DNA of 64,000 bases, taken from assembly GCF_003711515.1 (NCBI RefSeq), contig NW_021167079.1, positions 6,256,385-6,320,384 on the forward strand, written 5' to 3'. The position numbers were made by a program, and so were the translations under genes. Positions 47,481 to 60,118 of the stretch are shown here, one piece after another. How positions within the stretch are numbered: the stretch's first letter is position 1; each line of letters starts with the position of its first letter. The stretch is from Sodiomyces alkalinus F11. Lineage: Eukaryota; Ascomycota; Sordariomycetes; Glomerellales; Plectosphaerellaceae. The notes beneath the pieces are model-generated. The model saw nothing but the letters and a program-made list of their open reading frames with translations. It had not been told where the DNA came from and did not search any database.

Positions 47481-50400
47481 TAACCCGAGAAACGGATCGG
47501 CGTAGTATAGGGGGTAAGTATTACGTCCATAGAAGCTCCGAAATAGGTCTTAGTCAGTAAAGTCGCGCGAGGAGTTATATACGTTATCCGAGAAGGGCGC
47601 GAGGTTAAGCTTAGCGTTAACCTTAATACGGGTATATAAGTCGATATTATTAGCCCGGTATTAGTAGAATAGTTAAAGTTATAGCCGTTAGGCGGAATCT
47701 AGGCCCTGGCTCTAGAAGGTTTTAATAGCCGAGCAGTAAATAGCCGCGGAGTATATAGCTTAGCCTTCTATTTAGTGGACTCTAAAGGAAGGCCCTGACT
47801 CTTAAAGAGAGTGTTTATATACACGGACTAGCCGAAGGGTTTAGGTTATTTACTATTATCGAATAATAGTATAGGTTAGGAGAGTATCCTAATCGACACG
47901 GTTAGCCGAATATTCGGCTTTAGACTACTCTTTATCGCGGAACCCGAGGCCTAGGCCTAGGAGGTAGTAGAGTAGAGGGCGAAGTCGTACGTTATATACG
48001 TTATTATAGCTACCGCTATAACGGGTAACGCCCCGGATATAACGATTCTATTTATAGACGACGATAAACCACGACCTAAAGGCGTGTATTTACCTTTAAG
48101 TCTAGAATAGTTCGAAGATATATTTTCGGAATAAAGAGCGAAGGAACCATTTTTATTAGAGGACGCAGAATATTCTATTAACCTATAAGAGGGGAAGGAG
48201 CCTCCGTTTAGGCCCTTATACCCACTATTACCTATATAACTTAAAGAGCTAAAAAAGTATATCGCCGAAGGTATAGCGAGCGGTCGTATTTAGAAATCGA
48301 TTAGCCTAACGGGGTTATTAGTCCTATTCGTGCCGAAAAAGGATAGTAGTCTCCGCCTATATATTAACTATTATAGGCTAAACGCTATCACGATTAAAAA
48401 CCGGTACCTACTGCTACTAATTAGGGAACTACTAGATCGCCTTTCGGACGCTTAGTATTTTTCGAAGGTCGATATCCGAGATACCTAGTATAGGATCCGG
48501 ATTAAGAAAGAGGCCTAATAGAAAACTGTATTTAGAACGCGGTATAGGTATTTTAAGTATACGGTTATACTATTCGGGTAAATAAACGCGCCCGCGATAT
48601 TTTAGGTATATATTTACCGAGTACTCGCCGGTTTACTTAATATCTACTATGTCGTATACCTTAACGATATCCTAATCTACTCCCGTACTAAGGAGGAATA
48701 TATAAAGCACCTATAATAGGTCCTTAAAAGGCTACGGCGTTACTAACTATATACCAAACTACCGAAATACGAATTTTATAGGGACCGGGTAGACTTCTTA
48801 GGTTTTATAGTAAGCCGCGAGGGTATCGCGATAGACTTAGAGAAAGTATAAGCGGTAGCCGACTAGCCGGCGCTAGAGTCTTTTAGGGACGTGTAAGTCT
48901 TCCTAGGATTCGCGAATTTCTATAGGAGATTTATTAAGGGGTACTCGAAGGTTATAATACCCCTATCTGCGCTGCTAAAGGATAGTAAGGCCAGCGTAAA
49001 GAAAGGGCTATTCTATTTTCCGCTAGAGGCTTAAGAAGCTTTTAAAAGACTAAAGGTCGCCTTTAGCTTAGTGCTTATTCTATGCTATTAGAACCCCGTA
49101 CTAGACTCTAGAGTTAAGACGGACGTGTCGGATAAAGTAGTATCCGGAATTTTAAGTTAGAAGCATAACTCGTAGTAACGACTAGTCGTCTATTATTCGC
49201 GAAAACTCACCGATATAGAATAACGGTAGGCTATAGAATAATAGGAGTTATTAGTTATCGTGGAAAGCTTAGAGTACTAGAGATATTACCTTAAAGGTAT
49301 AGGGTAGGCGTTTACGGTCCTAATAGACTATAAAGCCCTAAAGGGCATGCTACGGGCGTTAGCGCGGGACCTTCGCGGAAGGCTTACTAAATAGGTGTAT
49401 CGGCTTATATCTTTCGATTTCGAACTATAGTATCGCCCGGGAAAGATAAACCTAGCGGATAGTCTATTTAGGAGGCTAGACTATATAGGGGGGGAAATAT
49501 CCTATAGCGATATCCTCCCTATTCTTTTTAGTAAGCTAAGTCTAATTAATAATATATAGACGAGCGTTCGCCGATAGATTATATAAATCCACGCTACCGT
49601 AAAGAAGGCGGTTCTTTTCGTATACGTGTAGGCCGTTAGGAGGTCACTTTAGGAGAAGGACCTTAGACCTAAAAGATAACGGGTCGCTCCGCTAAACGAA
49701 GACGTCGCGCAGCTAAGCTTTAGAGCAGGGCGATAAGGGTAATAGCTACCTTTAAGCCTAAAGGATAGCACCTGGTGTATCGTCGTCGTAGCGATTATAT
49801 GGGCTAAGAAAACCCGCGCTAATAATATAACGGCTTAACGGGCCTCCGCTAACTATACGCCGGAGGAGGAGACTAAGGCTAGGGTTACTATAAACCCGGA
49901 TTAGTATATCCCACGCTTTATAGTATAGGAGCTTACTAAGGGCGAAACGGTAAATTATCTTATATCCAGCGAAGAGTTTAAGTAGTTAGTTAAAGGGCTA
50001 TAGACTAATAACGCCGACTATATATCTTTAACGGCTAATAGTCGATAAAAGACCGGAAAGAGAGCGGGGTACTCTATAGAGGAAAATAGTATACTACGTT
50101 ATAGGAGAAGACTAGTAATCCCCGAGGAGGTAATAATTAGGACGGAGATCCTATGCTAATATCACGATAATCTCTATACGGGATATATAGATGTAAATAA
50201 GATATTAGAACTAGTATCGAGGAAATTTTATTAGGTTAACCTAGCGTATAACGTTCGCGAATACGTCGCTATATACTTAGCTTATTAAGGCGCTTAGGTA
50301 TTAAGGTATAAACGGCACCGATAACTTTAGTCGCTACTACTATTATCGTACCCGTTTTAAGAAATCGCTATAGATTTTATTACGGGTTTTTTACCCGTGA

Positions 50401-51430
50401 AGGGCAGGGACGGCTAAACTTATAACGCCGTACTAGTAATCGTTAACCGCTTAACGAAGTATATACTTTTCGTACCGATCTATAAGATACTTATAGTACC
50501 CTAGTTAGCTCTATCCTTTATAATAAGGTTAAGTGTTGTTTCGGAAGCCTAGAGGGAATTATAAGCGATAGGGATAAACTTATTATAAGTCGGTTTTAGG
50601 AGGAGTTCTGCCGAGAAAGGGCGACTACTTACCGACTATCCACCGTATTCTACCCCTAGACGGACGGGCAGACCGAACGGATATACTAAACACTACTTAA
50701 GTTCCTAAGGATAATAGGGGCGGAGGCCGCTAATTACTAGCTAATCTGGTTATAAGAGGCTAAGTTCGCGTATAATAATAGTCTATATAGTTCTATTAGA
50801 GTATTACTATATAAGGCACTCTACAGGTATTACCCGAGGATAGTAGAGTACGTTAAACCTAGAGATAATACCACGGTATAAGGCGTTAGGGAACGCGTTA
50901 AACGGTTAGCGGATATCCGCTAACGGGTCCGCGCCTATTAGGAGGCAGCGGTTAAGACCTAGGCTAAGCACTATAATAAGAGGTATAAGCCTAGGAGTTT
51001 TAAAAAGGGAGAATTTATAGGGCTAGCCACTATTAATTTCCTATTTAAGGCCGGCTTAAAACTTATACCGCGTTATATCCGGGTAGAGATTTTAGATTGA
51101 ATCGGCGAGCTAGCGTATAGGGTTCGCCTACTACCGTAGTACTTAAGGATATATAACGTGTTTTCGGTATCACTATTAGAACCGTGGAAAGACGGGCTTA
51201 TAGCGGAGGGTTCGGCGAATAACCTACTACTGCTTATAGAAGAGTAGGATAAGTAGGAAGTCGAAGATATTATAGCCTATAAGGAGGAATAAGGACGGAA
51301 GTTCTACCTTGTAAAGTGGGCGGGCTAGCCCGTGGAGTATAATACCTAAGAGCCCGAGGACTACTTAGAGAACGTTCTAGCTATCGTAAAGCGTTATTAG
51401 AAGTAAAAGAAATATATATATAAGAAGTAG
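47481..51430 (+). pseudogene. Pol of element E: protease, RT, RNase H, integrase, chromodomain
   Basis: RT reads PPFRPLYPLLP (about 48205-48240), LTGLLVLFVPKKDSSLRLYI (about 48307-48370) and the palm VVYLNDILIYS (48651-48683, YLDD with Asp to Asn). RNase H reads TDVSDKVVSGIL (about 49120-49155). Integrase includes AIDFITGFLPVKG (about 50370-50405) and VNRLTKYILFVPIY (about 50440-50485). The chromodomain reads YKVEDIIAYKEE with KFYLVKWAG, which keeps an intact Trp, at about 51245-51330. Damage is by transitions. Confidence 0.87.
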
Positions 51431-51628
51431 GATAACTACTAGCGCCGAATAGCCGGTATATAGAATTAAACCACGAGTAAGAAATTAATACTATCTTATA
51501 TAGCGGAATAGTAAATAAGGTAAGGGAAAGCTATATATAGGGGGTAATAACGCTAAAAGGCGACTATAAGATAACCGACCCCTAACGCTATTAATATAGT
51601 GCCTACAGCTACTGGAAAAATCTATCCT

Positions 51629-52512
51629 TTAGTTATCGAAACCTTTAAAGGAGTCGTTATCGCTGCTAATAACGATAACCTCCTTTAAGGGATTAGTATC
51701 CTCTATCTTAATATTATCGGAGTCGGGCTTAGTACCCTCCTCCTTTATCTCCTCCTCCTCCTTAAACGGGGCGGTTACGAGCGATAGCTCGACGCTAACT
51801 TTAGGGCTATTAGCGGTAATAGGCGAGGCGATAGGGGAAGCGATATTAGCGGTAGGGGAGACGATACTAGCGGCGGGAGAGGCGATACTAACGGCGGGGG
51901 AGGCGATACTAACGGCGGAGGAGGCGACGCTAGCGGCGGGGGGCGGCGATTACTCGGCGATATTCTCCTTATTATTCGCAAGGACGTAAATTTAGGGCTT
52001 ATAGGTAGTAGTACGGCGGCCGGCGAAGGCGGCGGATATAAGGGGGCGATAGTAAGGCTCGCTAACGTTTACGAGGGCGGCGGCTAGACCCTGTAGGCGA
52101 GGGAACGTATTTATACCGTGCTAGTTAAGGCCGGCGGCTTAAGCCGCACGCTTATCGGGATATTCTTCGACGTCCGCGCTACGGAGCTCGCGGACGGCAC
52201 GCCGTAGCGTAATAAAGGTGATAAGGCTATAGTCCGTAAAAGGCGTAACTATTCCTATAAGGGAATAGGCCTTATCGACCTAAAGGTTATTAACCTAGAA
52301 GAGGTTAGTATAAGCCGACCGAACAGCGAACGATAAGTATAAACCCGTATTATTAGGTTAATAGTTAATAAAGACCGAATTAACGATAGCTCGTTAAGTA
52401 TAAGGCGGTTAGTAGTAGCGGCGGCAGGGGGATAAGTAGCTTTATCTAAAGCCTTACGGAATTATTTATATACGGCCTAAAGCCGTAAATAGAAGTAGCG
52501 CCGACTAGTCGG
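51629..52512 (-). pseudogene. Antisense ORF of element E
   Basis: One minus-strand frame stays readable from about 52512 to TAA 51629-51631 (about 290 codons), with RIP stops only. It has a helical charged part (TLRRAVRELRSADVEEYPDK, about 52215-52130) and an Ala/Ser/Pro repeat part (about 51945-51800). An acidic, Glu-rich tail ends with ISSDNDSFKGFDN. No cysteine cluster is seen, unlike G and H, so it may be a different antisense gene type or an N-terminally eroded one. The upstream limit is uncertain. Confidence 0.55.
51820..51945. repeat. Short tandem repeat in the antisense ORF of E
   Basis: A unit of about 24 bp (GGGGGAGGCGATACTAACGGC type) is repeated about five times. It encodes the Ala/Ser/Pro repeat of the antisense ORF. 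The proline-rich open frame in another phase is a shadow. Confidence 0.75.
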
Positions 52513-53455
52513 CGCTAATTCCTTATTAGCCTTTTTTTAGAGAATGCTAGTGGTGATATTCTAAATAGTCTAGGCAGCTCCTAGAAGGCTATCGGGAATC
52601 TAAAAACGCTTTAGAAGCCGAACGTTCGGCGAAGGTAAGGATAAACTTATAGATATACACGCCTAGTATAAGCGTAGATAGACGACGCACCTATATATAT
52701 TAGAACTAAAATAGTTAATATAATCTATATAAATATCGGTAGCTAAGGAGGCTACGTAACGACTATAAGGCGGATTATTAGAAAACCTTCCTAGCTATCT
52801 ATCGCCCGTATTATAAGGTATACGGCGTAACTCACGTATAACGCCGAGTAAAAAAGATATATTAGCGATTAGTCGATATTAGGAAATAAAAAGAATATCA
52901 TAGCGATTATTTGGCTATAATATAGATATAAATATAAATATATAGTAAACTAAAACGTAATATAAAGAATAAAGATTACGTGAGGAAAAGGAAGAAGAGA
53001 AGAATAATTACGGGGGAGCTATAAGAACTATTATTCACGAGGCGAATAATTGCTTTAGTTACGAATCTAGCCAGAGAGGGAGTAAGTATAAAGAACGGTA
53101 AGAATAAATTTAGTAATACTATATACCACGATAATAAAGGAAGGTATAGCGACGAGCGCGATATTATAAAACGCGGCGAGTAATCGCCGGCTATTACGCG
53201 GGATACTAGAAAAGGGAATAGTATTTAGTAAGCGAGTCGGCTATATAATTACCGCCGATAGTTTACTGATTACCTAACGATACGTAGAAGGAAGTCGTGA
53301 TATTTAGAAGGAGGTATATAGCCTTACCGGTGCTGACTAAGTATAAGCGCTAACCGGACGGCGGAGTTTATATAAGGCTAGAGTTATACGCACGTTCCGC
53401 TCGGTAAGGGGAATAGAACGGGCCTAAGGGACTAACCCCGTTAAAGAGGGGGTAG
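52513..53455. other. 3' untranslated part of element E
   Basis: It is A-rich and RIP-mutated, with no readable protein motif. It ends in the purine tract beside LTR E2. Confidence 0.5.
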
Positions 53456-53678
53456 TATAAGGAACGGAGTAGCACTATAGATTAGCACTATATAGGATTA
53501 GAGATACGCTCGGATCGCCGAGTACTCGGCGAGACTAAACTACTACATTAGCACGGAGGGAGAAAAGTCTTCTTTTCCTCCTTAAGTTAAAGTCTTAATA
53601 ATATATAACTATTAAGTCCGAATAATATTATCCGTTACGGTGTATCTTTTCCCTAGTATTATAGCCTATTCCTTAATA
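53456..53678 (+). repeat. LTR E2 (3' LTR)
   Basis: It is 223 bp and equals E1 except for transitions. It is followed by TSD TATTA (53679-53683). Confidence 0.94.
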
Positions 53679-53876
53679 TATTAATTCTAGGTATACCTAT
53701 TATTAAATAGGCCTTTTTAGATCGTGGATATAAGTCTTATAGATACTATCCCTTAGCTATACTATCGAGATAATACCGTATTAATAACCGGTTAGTCCGT
53801 GATATATCTACTGTTATTAACCCGATAAGCTGAGTATATCTTATCGTCTCTTACTTAGTATGTCCGTGATATTAGT

Positions 53877-56800
53877 ATAGTTATATTACCGAGAGAACTA
53901 TATAGGGTAGTTAGATAAGCTAAGTCTATCCTTACTCTATCCTATATAGGTTCTACGCGGGGCCTATATATCGGCCTTATGGGCTATATCGGCCTAATAA
54001 AAAGCCCTTTAGTAGGATATAGAGATAAATTCCCGGAAAACGGGGCCTACCCGGGCTTAGACGGGAACCCCGCCGCTATTACGCTACCGGAATAGTATTA
54101 AGATTTCGCTAATATCTTTAACGTCGAAAACGCCGGACGGCTACTAATATACTAGTAGTAGGACCACGCTATTAAGATTAAGGAAGGGAAGAAGCCTCCC
54201 TACGGTTCTATTTACCCCCTCGCCGTATAAGAGCTCGAGGTACTACGCTAGTACCTATAGGACGCCGTTATAAAGGGCTGGATTAGACCGTCTACTAATC
54301 TAGCCGGTGCCCCTATCCTGTTTATCCCTAAAAAGGGTGGTAAGCTACGCCTCTATATTAACTATAGAGGGCTAAATAAGGTGACCGTTAAGGACCGTAC
54401 CCCCTTACCCCTTATCCACGAAATCTTAGATCGGTTATCTTTAGCGTAGTACTACACTAAGCTGGATCTTAAGGACGTATACTACCGATTACAGGTTCGG
54501 GAGGGCGGTAAGTGGAAAACGGCGTTCTGGATAAAATACGGTCACTACGAGTATCTCGTGATGCCGTTCAGTCTTATAAACGCCCCCGCGAGCTTCTAAC
54601 GCTATATTAACCAAGTATTATCCGGCCTTATCGATACTATCTATATAGTATACCTCGATAATATTCTTATCTATAGTAAGGGCTTAGTTACCCACTGCGT
54701 ACACGTCCACGAGGTCCTTACTAGGCTTAGGCAGTAGTCCCTGTATACTAACCCTAATAAGTGCGAATTCGAGACTCAAGACGTTAAATTCCTCGGTTTT
54801 ATTTATAGCCCTAATAGGGTACGTATAGACCTATCCTGCGTTAAGGTAATCCGCGACTAGGAGCTTCCTAATAGTGTTAAGAAGATATAGGTCTTCCTAG
54901 GCTTTACGAGTTTTTACAGGCGCTTTATTAAGAACTACTCTAAAGTGGCCGCCCCTCTTATAGACTATCTTAAAGGGGGCTATATAGGGGGCCCTACTAG
55001 GGGCCACGCCGGGGTTCTTATGCTTTCCTAGCAGGCCTAGGTCGCGTTCGAAGAAATAAAGCTATTATTTTAGAAGGTACCGGTCCTACGGTATTTTAAC
55101 CCTGCTCTGCCTATACGAATTAAGCCAGACGCTTCCGCTTTTATAATTAGGGCCGTTACTAGTTAGCTTAAGGATAGGCTATAGAGGTCTATTACGTTTA
55201 TATCCCGTAAGCTCTGCGGCGCCGAGCTTAATTATAGTATACCCGATTCTAAGCTTATAGCTATTATTAAGTCTTTTCGGATATAGCGGCACTACATGGC
55301 TTATAGTTAGAGCCCTATAGTGGTCCTAATAGACTATCTAAACCATCGCCACCTACTGGATAAGCCGAAGCTTAAGGGGTAGCACGTGCGGTGGCTTAAG
55401 GAGCTCGCCCCGTTTAATTTTAAGATCCGGCACCGCCCGGGAACGTTGAATCCCGCGGATAGGTTATTAAGGAAGCCCTAACACGCGCCCTATAAGCGCG
55501 CCCTAGTTACTAACCGGGCTAAGGCGGTAGAGTCTTTTTCTAAGCGTTTTATAGGCTATATTGGGAACTAGCGTGGTTCCCGTGCTACCCTAGTTTCTAT
55601 TCCCGCTCTTAACTCCCCTTTACCGGAAAAGGTAATAAAGGCGTAGGCGGATAATCCCTCTTTAGAGTCCTTCTCGAGGCATCTTATCTTAGGCTATATC
55701 GGGAACTAATATAGTTCTCGTAATAGCCCCGATTATAATTTTCCCGCTCCTCTTACTTTAGTAGTTAAGACGTAAGCAGATAACCTTTCTTTAGAGCCCG
55801 CTCCTCCTATCTTAGTAATAGAGGTATAAGCGGATAATATTTCTCCGAAGCGCTCTGCCTTAGGCCTATATAGGACCTAGGATAGTACCCGCGTTATTCT
55901 CGCTCTTAACCCCCCCTTACCGGAAAAGGTGGTAAAGGTGTAAGTGGATAATCTTTCCTTAGAGCCCTTATCGAGACGCCTTATTTTAGGCCTTATCGGG
56001 AACTAGCGTGGTTCCCGTAATACCCCTGAGTCTAACCCTATTTTTCCCGCTTTTAATTCCCTTACCTTACTAAAAGAGGTGGTAGAGGCGTAAGCGGATA
56101 ACCCTTTTTGTATTAGATAGCGTAGGGCCTATAGTAATAATACTATATACAGATACTAGTCTAGGAGCGGTGGTATCCTTTATTTTAAGAATCGCGTTTT
56201 CGTGCTACACCAATCTAGCCTCTAATAAAAGGTTCTATAGTATTTCTATAATAAACCTAGTATAGGATACTATGGAGTTATAAGGACTATTAAGAGGATT
56301 TCGGACTTCTACTTTTAGAATTATTTACCTAGGAATATATGTTAATTTATACCCACCTATAGCGTGTGTTAACGTACTAAGCCGCGGTATTATAAGTCTT
56401 ATAGTAAGCTAGCGAGTCTCCTAATATCCTAGCGCCCCTTTATAAAGATATCTATTAACTTTATCACGGGGCTACCGCCGGTCTATAGCCTAGGCCGTAA
56501 AAGGGATACTATCCTCGTAGTAGTATACCGTCTAATAAAGTATTCTATTTCTATCCCTATAAGTAGTGCCCTAATAGCAGAAGGACTTGCTAAGTCCCTA
56601 TAGTATCACGTTTGTCGCAATTTTAGCCTGCCTAATGGTATTATATTAGACCGAGGCTCGCTATTTAGAAGCCATTTCTAGGCAACGCTATATCGATATT
56701 TAGGTATAGCCAGGCGCCTATCTATAGCGTAGTACCCGTAAACTAACGGATAAACGGAGCAGCAGAACCAGAACCTTAAGCACTATCTTTGCGTTTTCTG

Positions 56801-57560
56801 CTTACAGGAATAGGATAACTAGGTTAATCGGCTACCGTTAGCAGAGCTCACCTATAATATAGCGTAGTATTCTACAATACGTTATACCCTATCCGATACC
56901 CTAATAAGCTATAACCTAAGGGGACCTAATAAAGTATAGCTTCCGAGGGCAGGCGAGGTCCGCGCCGCTAAAGCCGAGACCCGGGCGGAATACCTTATAG
57001 CCTAGCGCCGGTCTATTTCGGATCTTATTAAGAAGGCGCAGGCCTCCTACGAATAGTATTATAATAACGGCTATGCCTAGCGGAGGTTTAAGGTAAACGA
57101 GTACGTCTTACTATCCACGAAGAATATCCGATAGAAGAGGCCCTCCTAAAAGCTTAGCGATAAGTTTATCGGACCTTATAAGGTAACTAAAATCGTCGGC
57201 ACATATAGTCTAGCCTACTAATTAGACTTACTAAAGGGTATAAGAATTCATAACGTCTTCCCGGTTTCCCTGCTAGAACTATAAAGGTTCCGCGATAGGT
57301 TATAACCGAAACCACCTATAGTCGACGTTGAACTAGATTCGGATAAGTACGAGGTTAAAGCCGTCCTAGACTACCAATACTAAGGAAAACGGCGCTAGTA
57401 TCTAATTAAATAGGCGGGCTATAGTAACGAAGAGAATACCTAAGAGCTAAAGCGAAATATCCCCGACGAATTTATCGACGCCTACTTTAAGACGAAACTT
57501 ATAGGGAACTATATAGGATTATACATTATTCCCACGGGAGACCTTATAGACACGATATAA
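53877..57560 (+). pseudogene. Pol of element A: RT, RNase H, integrase, chromodomain
   Basis: It resumes after element D. RT is the easiest to read in the window: KPPYGSIYPLAV (about 54192-54230), [20 protein letters not shown] (about 54308-54370), [20 protein letters not shown] (about 54510-54570) and YLDN at 54651-54662. RNase H includes SITFISRKLCGAELNYSIPDS (about 55185-55255). A repeat-rich linker (55530-56110) precedes integrase, which has NFITGLPPVYS (about 56455-56490), ILDRGSLFRSHF (about 56645-56680) and the GPYKV segment (about 57170). The chromodomain reads DKYEVKAVLDYQY with AGYSNEENT and ELKRNIPDEFIDAYF at 57340-57490. Stops are of RIP type. Confidence 0.9.
55530..56110 (+). repeat. 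Tandem repeats in the linker between RNase H and integrase of A
   Basis: Units of roughly 130-160 bp recur, each with TCGGGAACTAGCGTGGTTCC-like sequence followed by CTTTACCGGAAAAGGT and GCGGATAATCCTTC-like sequence. Several units are complete or partial and stay in the pol frame, giving a repeated GYIGN-x-RGSR and ADNxSLE peptide. Confidence 0.75.
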
Positions 57561-58244
57561 GCACGTTATCCTATCTTCCCTCCTTCTTACGGATAATAAG
57601 GCTTACCAAGAACTAAGCGGGCTTACGCACTATTCCCGTAGGGGACCTAATAGAGATAAGGAACTATAAATCGGCTAGATCAACCTAGTAAAGCCCTTTA
57701 GTAGGTCGCGGAGATTAATTCTTAGGCAGGGACCCCCCCTTAATCCAGAAGGGGACTCTATAGGCGTTACCGCCTCGGTTACTATATTCCCCCTTTTAAG
57801 CGTTTTAGTCTTATCTTAAACGCGACGCCCCGACCCCGTTCCTATTCTTCTAGTATAATAGCTTATCGCCTCGAGCTCTACTTTCCTCCCTACTTAACCG
57901 TTATAATAGAGACACGATTATATTATAATAGAAGTATAGTTAGGACTATTAGGGTTACAATAGGAATACTCTAAAGCTGGTTAAAAAAAAAAGAAAAAAC
58001 CTAACCCGAAGACTAGTAAAAAACCTAAAAAAAAAAAACCGTTCCTCTATATATACTATCACGGCCCCTTTATGGTGTCCTTAAACCCTACTAACTCGTT
58101 ATCTAAAGGGGTAGACTCACGTCTAACCACCTCGTTATCCTCTATATATACCTAGCTCTGCCCCACGGCAGCAGCTATTACCCCCTTTTACCTACTACCC
58201 GCAGATAGCGTCGAAGGATAAAAAGATAGTGGCGTCTTCGCCTA
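57561..58244. other. 3' region of A between pol and the antisense ORF
   Basis: No gene is readable here. Two A-rich runs lie at about 57985-58000 and 58025-58040. It includes the tail of the plus-strand frame after the chromodomain, where no domain is recognised. Confidence 0.45.
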
Positions 58245-59576
58245 CTACCTCTTCTTCTTCTTCCCTGATAAAGGAGTTAAGGGCGTTAGAGCCTTCTTCC
58301 CCTTACCCTTCTTCACTAATAAGGTCGGCACTATAATATTATTATTAGGCACTTTATAAGGATCCGGGGGACCCTAAGGACCTTACGGTATAAAGTCTTA
58401 AGGTTACATAGGGCCACTATTACTAAATATATTATCATCTATAAAGCTAACCCCCGCGGGGGCTAAGGCAGGCCCTAAAGGTATAGGCAGGTCTCCCTAA
58501 GCCTAGGCTAGGTTAAGAGCGGCTATCTGCTTAAAAGTAATAGCCGTCCGCTCCTAGGCCGCGAGGTCGCGCTCGTATGACGTAAGGCGTTATTATTTAA
58601 TATTAAGGCGTTTCTACTCGACGGCTAGACGCTACTGCTATAGCCCGACGAATTACTTAAGGATTAACTCTATACTATTAAGCCTTTTATGGATATCTTC
58701 CGCCGTTTTCTAGCGGGCGTCGGTAACTTCCTTAGCTTAATGCCGAGTAGCTATAGCTTTCTTAGCAGATAACCGGTTAACCTTTAGCGTCGCTTAACCT
58801 AAAGCCTCTTTAAAGATAACCTAGTATCGAACTACTATAGCCTAGTACCGTATAGAATTAATAAGGGGACACGGTTAGTAATACTTACGCGATAACTCTT
58901 ATTCAGGCCACCTTTATCGATAGCGATAACTAAAACCTTTTAAAGCTGCTCGGTAGTATTCTTACCGGCGATAGGAAGCTGCTATATGTGTTAGACTAAT
59001 AGGACCACGGAGTAGTCTATAAAGGGAGGGGCTATAGGGATTAAGTGATAATAAAGATATATAACTTACCACGCGGCACTTTAGGCTATTATACTTAGAG
59101 TAGTAGTAGCACTTATTTATACGCCGACCATTATCGGCGTGTTAGTAGGTCACGGCCTTAATAGTATATATCTTCTCCTTAAAGTTAATCGTTACTAACT
59201 TACCCGTATAACGTATATAGGGGGCCCTTAGATCCCCGCCTATACCGATATCTACTATCCTCTAGTATAGAGCGACCGACGGTGTAGTAGTCGATATTAA
59301 AGGCGTAGCCGTAGTGGGAGTAGGAGGCTCTAGCGTAGCCGGCTACGGGGCGGACTGCTTAGCGGACTACGAGGACGATACCGTAGCCGTAGTCTTAAGC
59401 CTCTTAGAGGCCCGTGTTATACTCGTAGGAGTAGCGGCGTGTTTATTATTATCGTCCTAGGAAGGTATAGTGACTACGCGTAGTTAGCTAGTATTATAGA
59501 CTAAAGACGTTTAGAAGTACTTATAAGACGGTAGTTATTTAATTAATAGAGACTATAAGTCGTTAGTACACGATAT
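58245..59576 (-). pseudogene. Antisense ORF of element A
   Basis: A single minus-strand frame of about 444 codons runs from 59576 (ATA, probably a lost ATG, then SCTNDLQS-like) to TAG 58245-58247, interrupted only by RIP-type stops. It has a basic segment ASKRLKTTATVSSS (about 59430-59385) like a nuclear localisation signal, and a Thr/Pro-rich stretch. A cysteine/tyrosine cluster around NKCYYYSKYNSLKC lies at about 59120-59080. A long helical, coiled-coil-like part (KRLNSIELILK and following, about 58690-58520) precedes a Lys-rich end (KKGKGKKALTPLSGKKKKR). The function is not recognised. The same position and orientation are used by antisense genes in D, E, G, H and I. Confidence 0.62.
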
Positions 59577-60118
59577 CTTAGATTAAGGGGAAAAACTCAC
59601 GAAGAGTAGCACGATCGAAAAATTAAGTAAAGAAGAGGAAGAAAAGGAATAGGAAGAGGGAGTAATAGCAGGTTATAAGATATCCCCTATAACGGTTATA
59701 TGGCACCTATTTTTAGTATAAAGAAGGAAGCTACGAGTTCGCGGAAGGAGTAACGTTAGACCTCACGTGACACTAGCTTAGGAGCCTTTATAGATAAATT
59801 AAAGGGATAACCTAGGAGGATAAAGGGGCAGGTCTAAAAGGCTTTTAGGGGGGAACCACCCTAGAACCTATTAGGGTCCAGGCTAGGATATTAGCTTAAG
59901 TAGTTTAGTCGACGAAATATACCCGGGTTAGGGCTATAGCCAAGGAAGGCTCCGTATAGGAACTAGGCGGGGACCCGTTAGGGTCCTATCGTGGGAGGCT
60001 TTAGTTCGGGGTATCGGGGAATTTAGAGATAGACTCGGAGGCTAGGCTTTCGGGGGAGCCGAGGGGCCAGTATAGATCGGGCGCTCCTAAGGATAGGAGT
60101 ATCTGGGGGAGGTCGCTA

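Larger units (their letters stand above)
45934..53678 (+). mobile_element. Element E: chromovirus inserted in LTR D2
   Basis: LTRs of 223 bp (45934-46156, 53456-53678) and TSD TATTA (45929-45933, 53679-53683) bound it. Length is 7745 bp with no insertion. It contains gag, pol with chromodomain, an antisense ORF, and the purine tract AAAGAGGGGG at 53444-53453 before the 3' LTR. Confidence 0.94.
29783..53871 (-). mobile_element. Element D: chromovirus on the minus strand, holding H and E
   Basis: LTR D1 is 29783-30474; D2 is 45538-45933 plus 53684-53871 around element E. TSD is TTAGT (29778-29782, 53872-53876). Gag-pol reads right to left, from about 45500 to 32560, and is broken by H (37154-45014). 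The purine tract (CACGGAGGGGTATTA on the minus strand) borders D1, confirming orientation. A plus-strand ORF (31258-32427) lies between the chromodomain and this 3' LTR. Confidence 0.92.
45538..53871 (-). repeat. LTR D2 (5' LTR of element D), split by element E
   Basis: It consists of 45538-45933 and 53684-53871, separated by element E and its TSD copy (53679-53683). Joined length is 584 bp. It ends CCGTGATA and is followed by TSD TTAGT of D at 53872-53876. Confidence 0.92.

Noticed and set aside
51775..51981. Proline-rich minus-strand open frame
   Set aside because: Alternative phase of the 24-bp tandem repeat; the longer Ala/Ser/Pro frame of the antisense ORF fits the flanks better.
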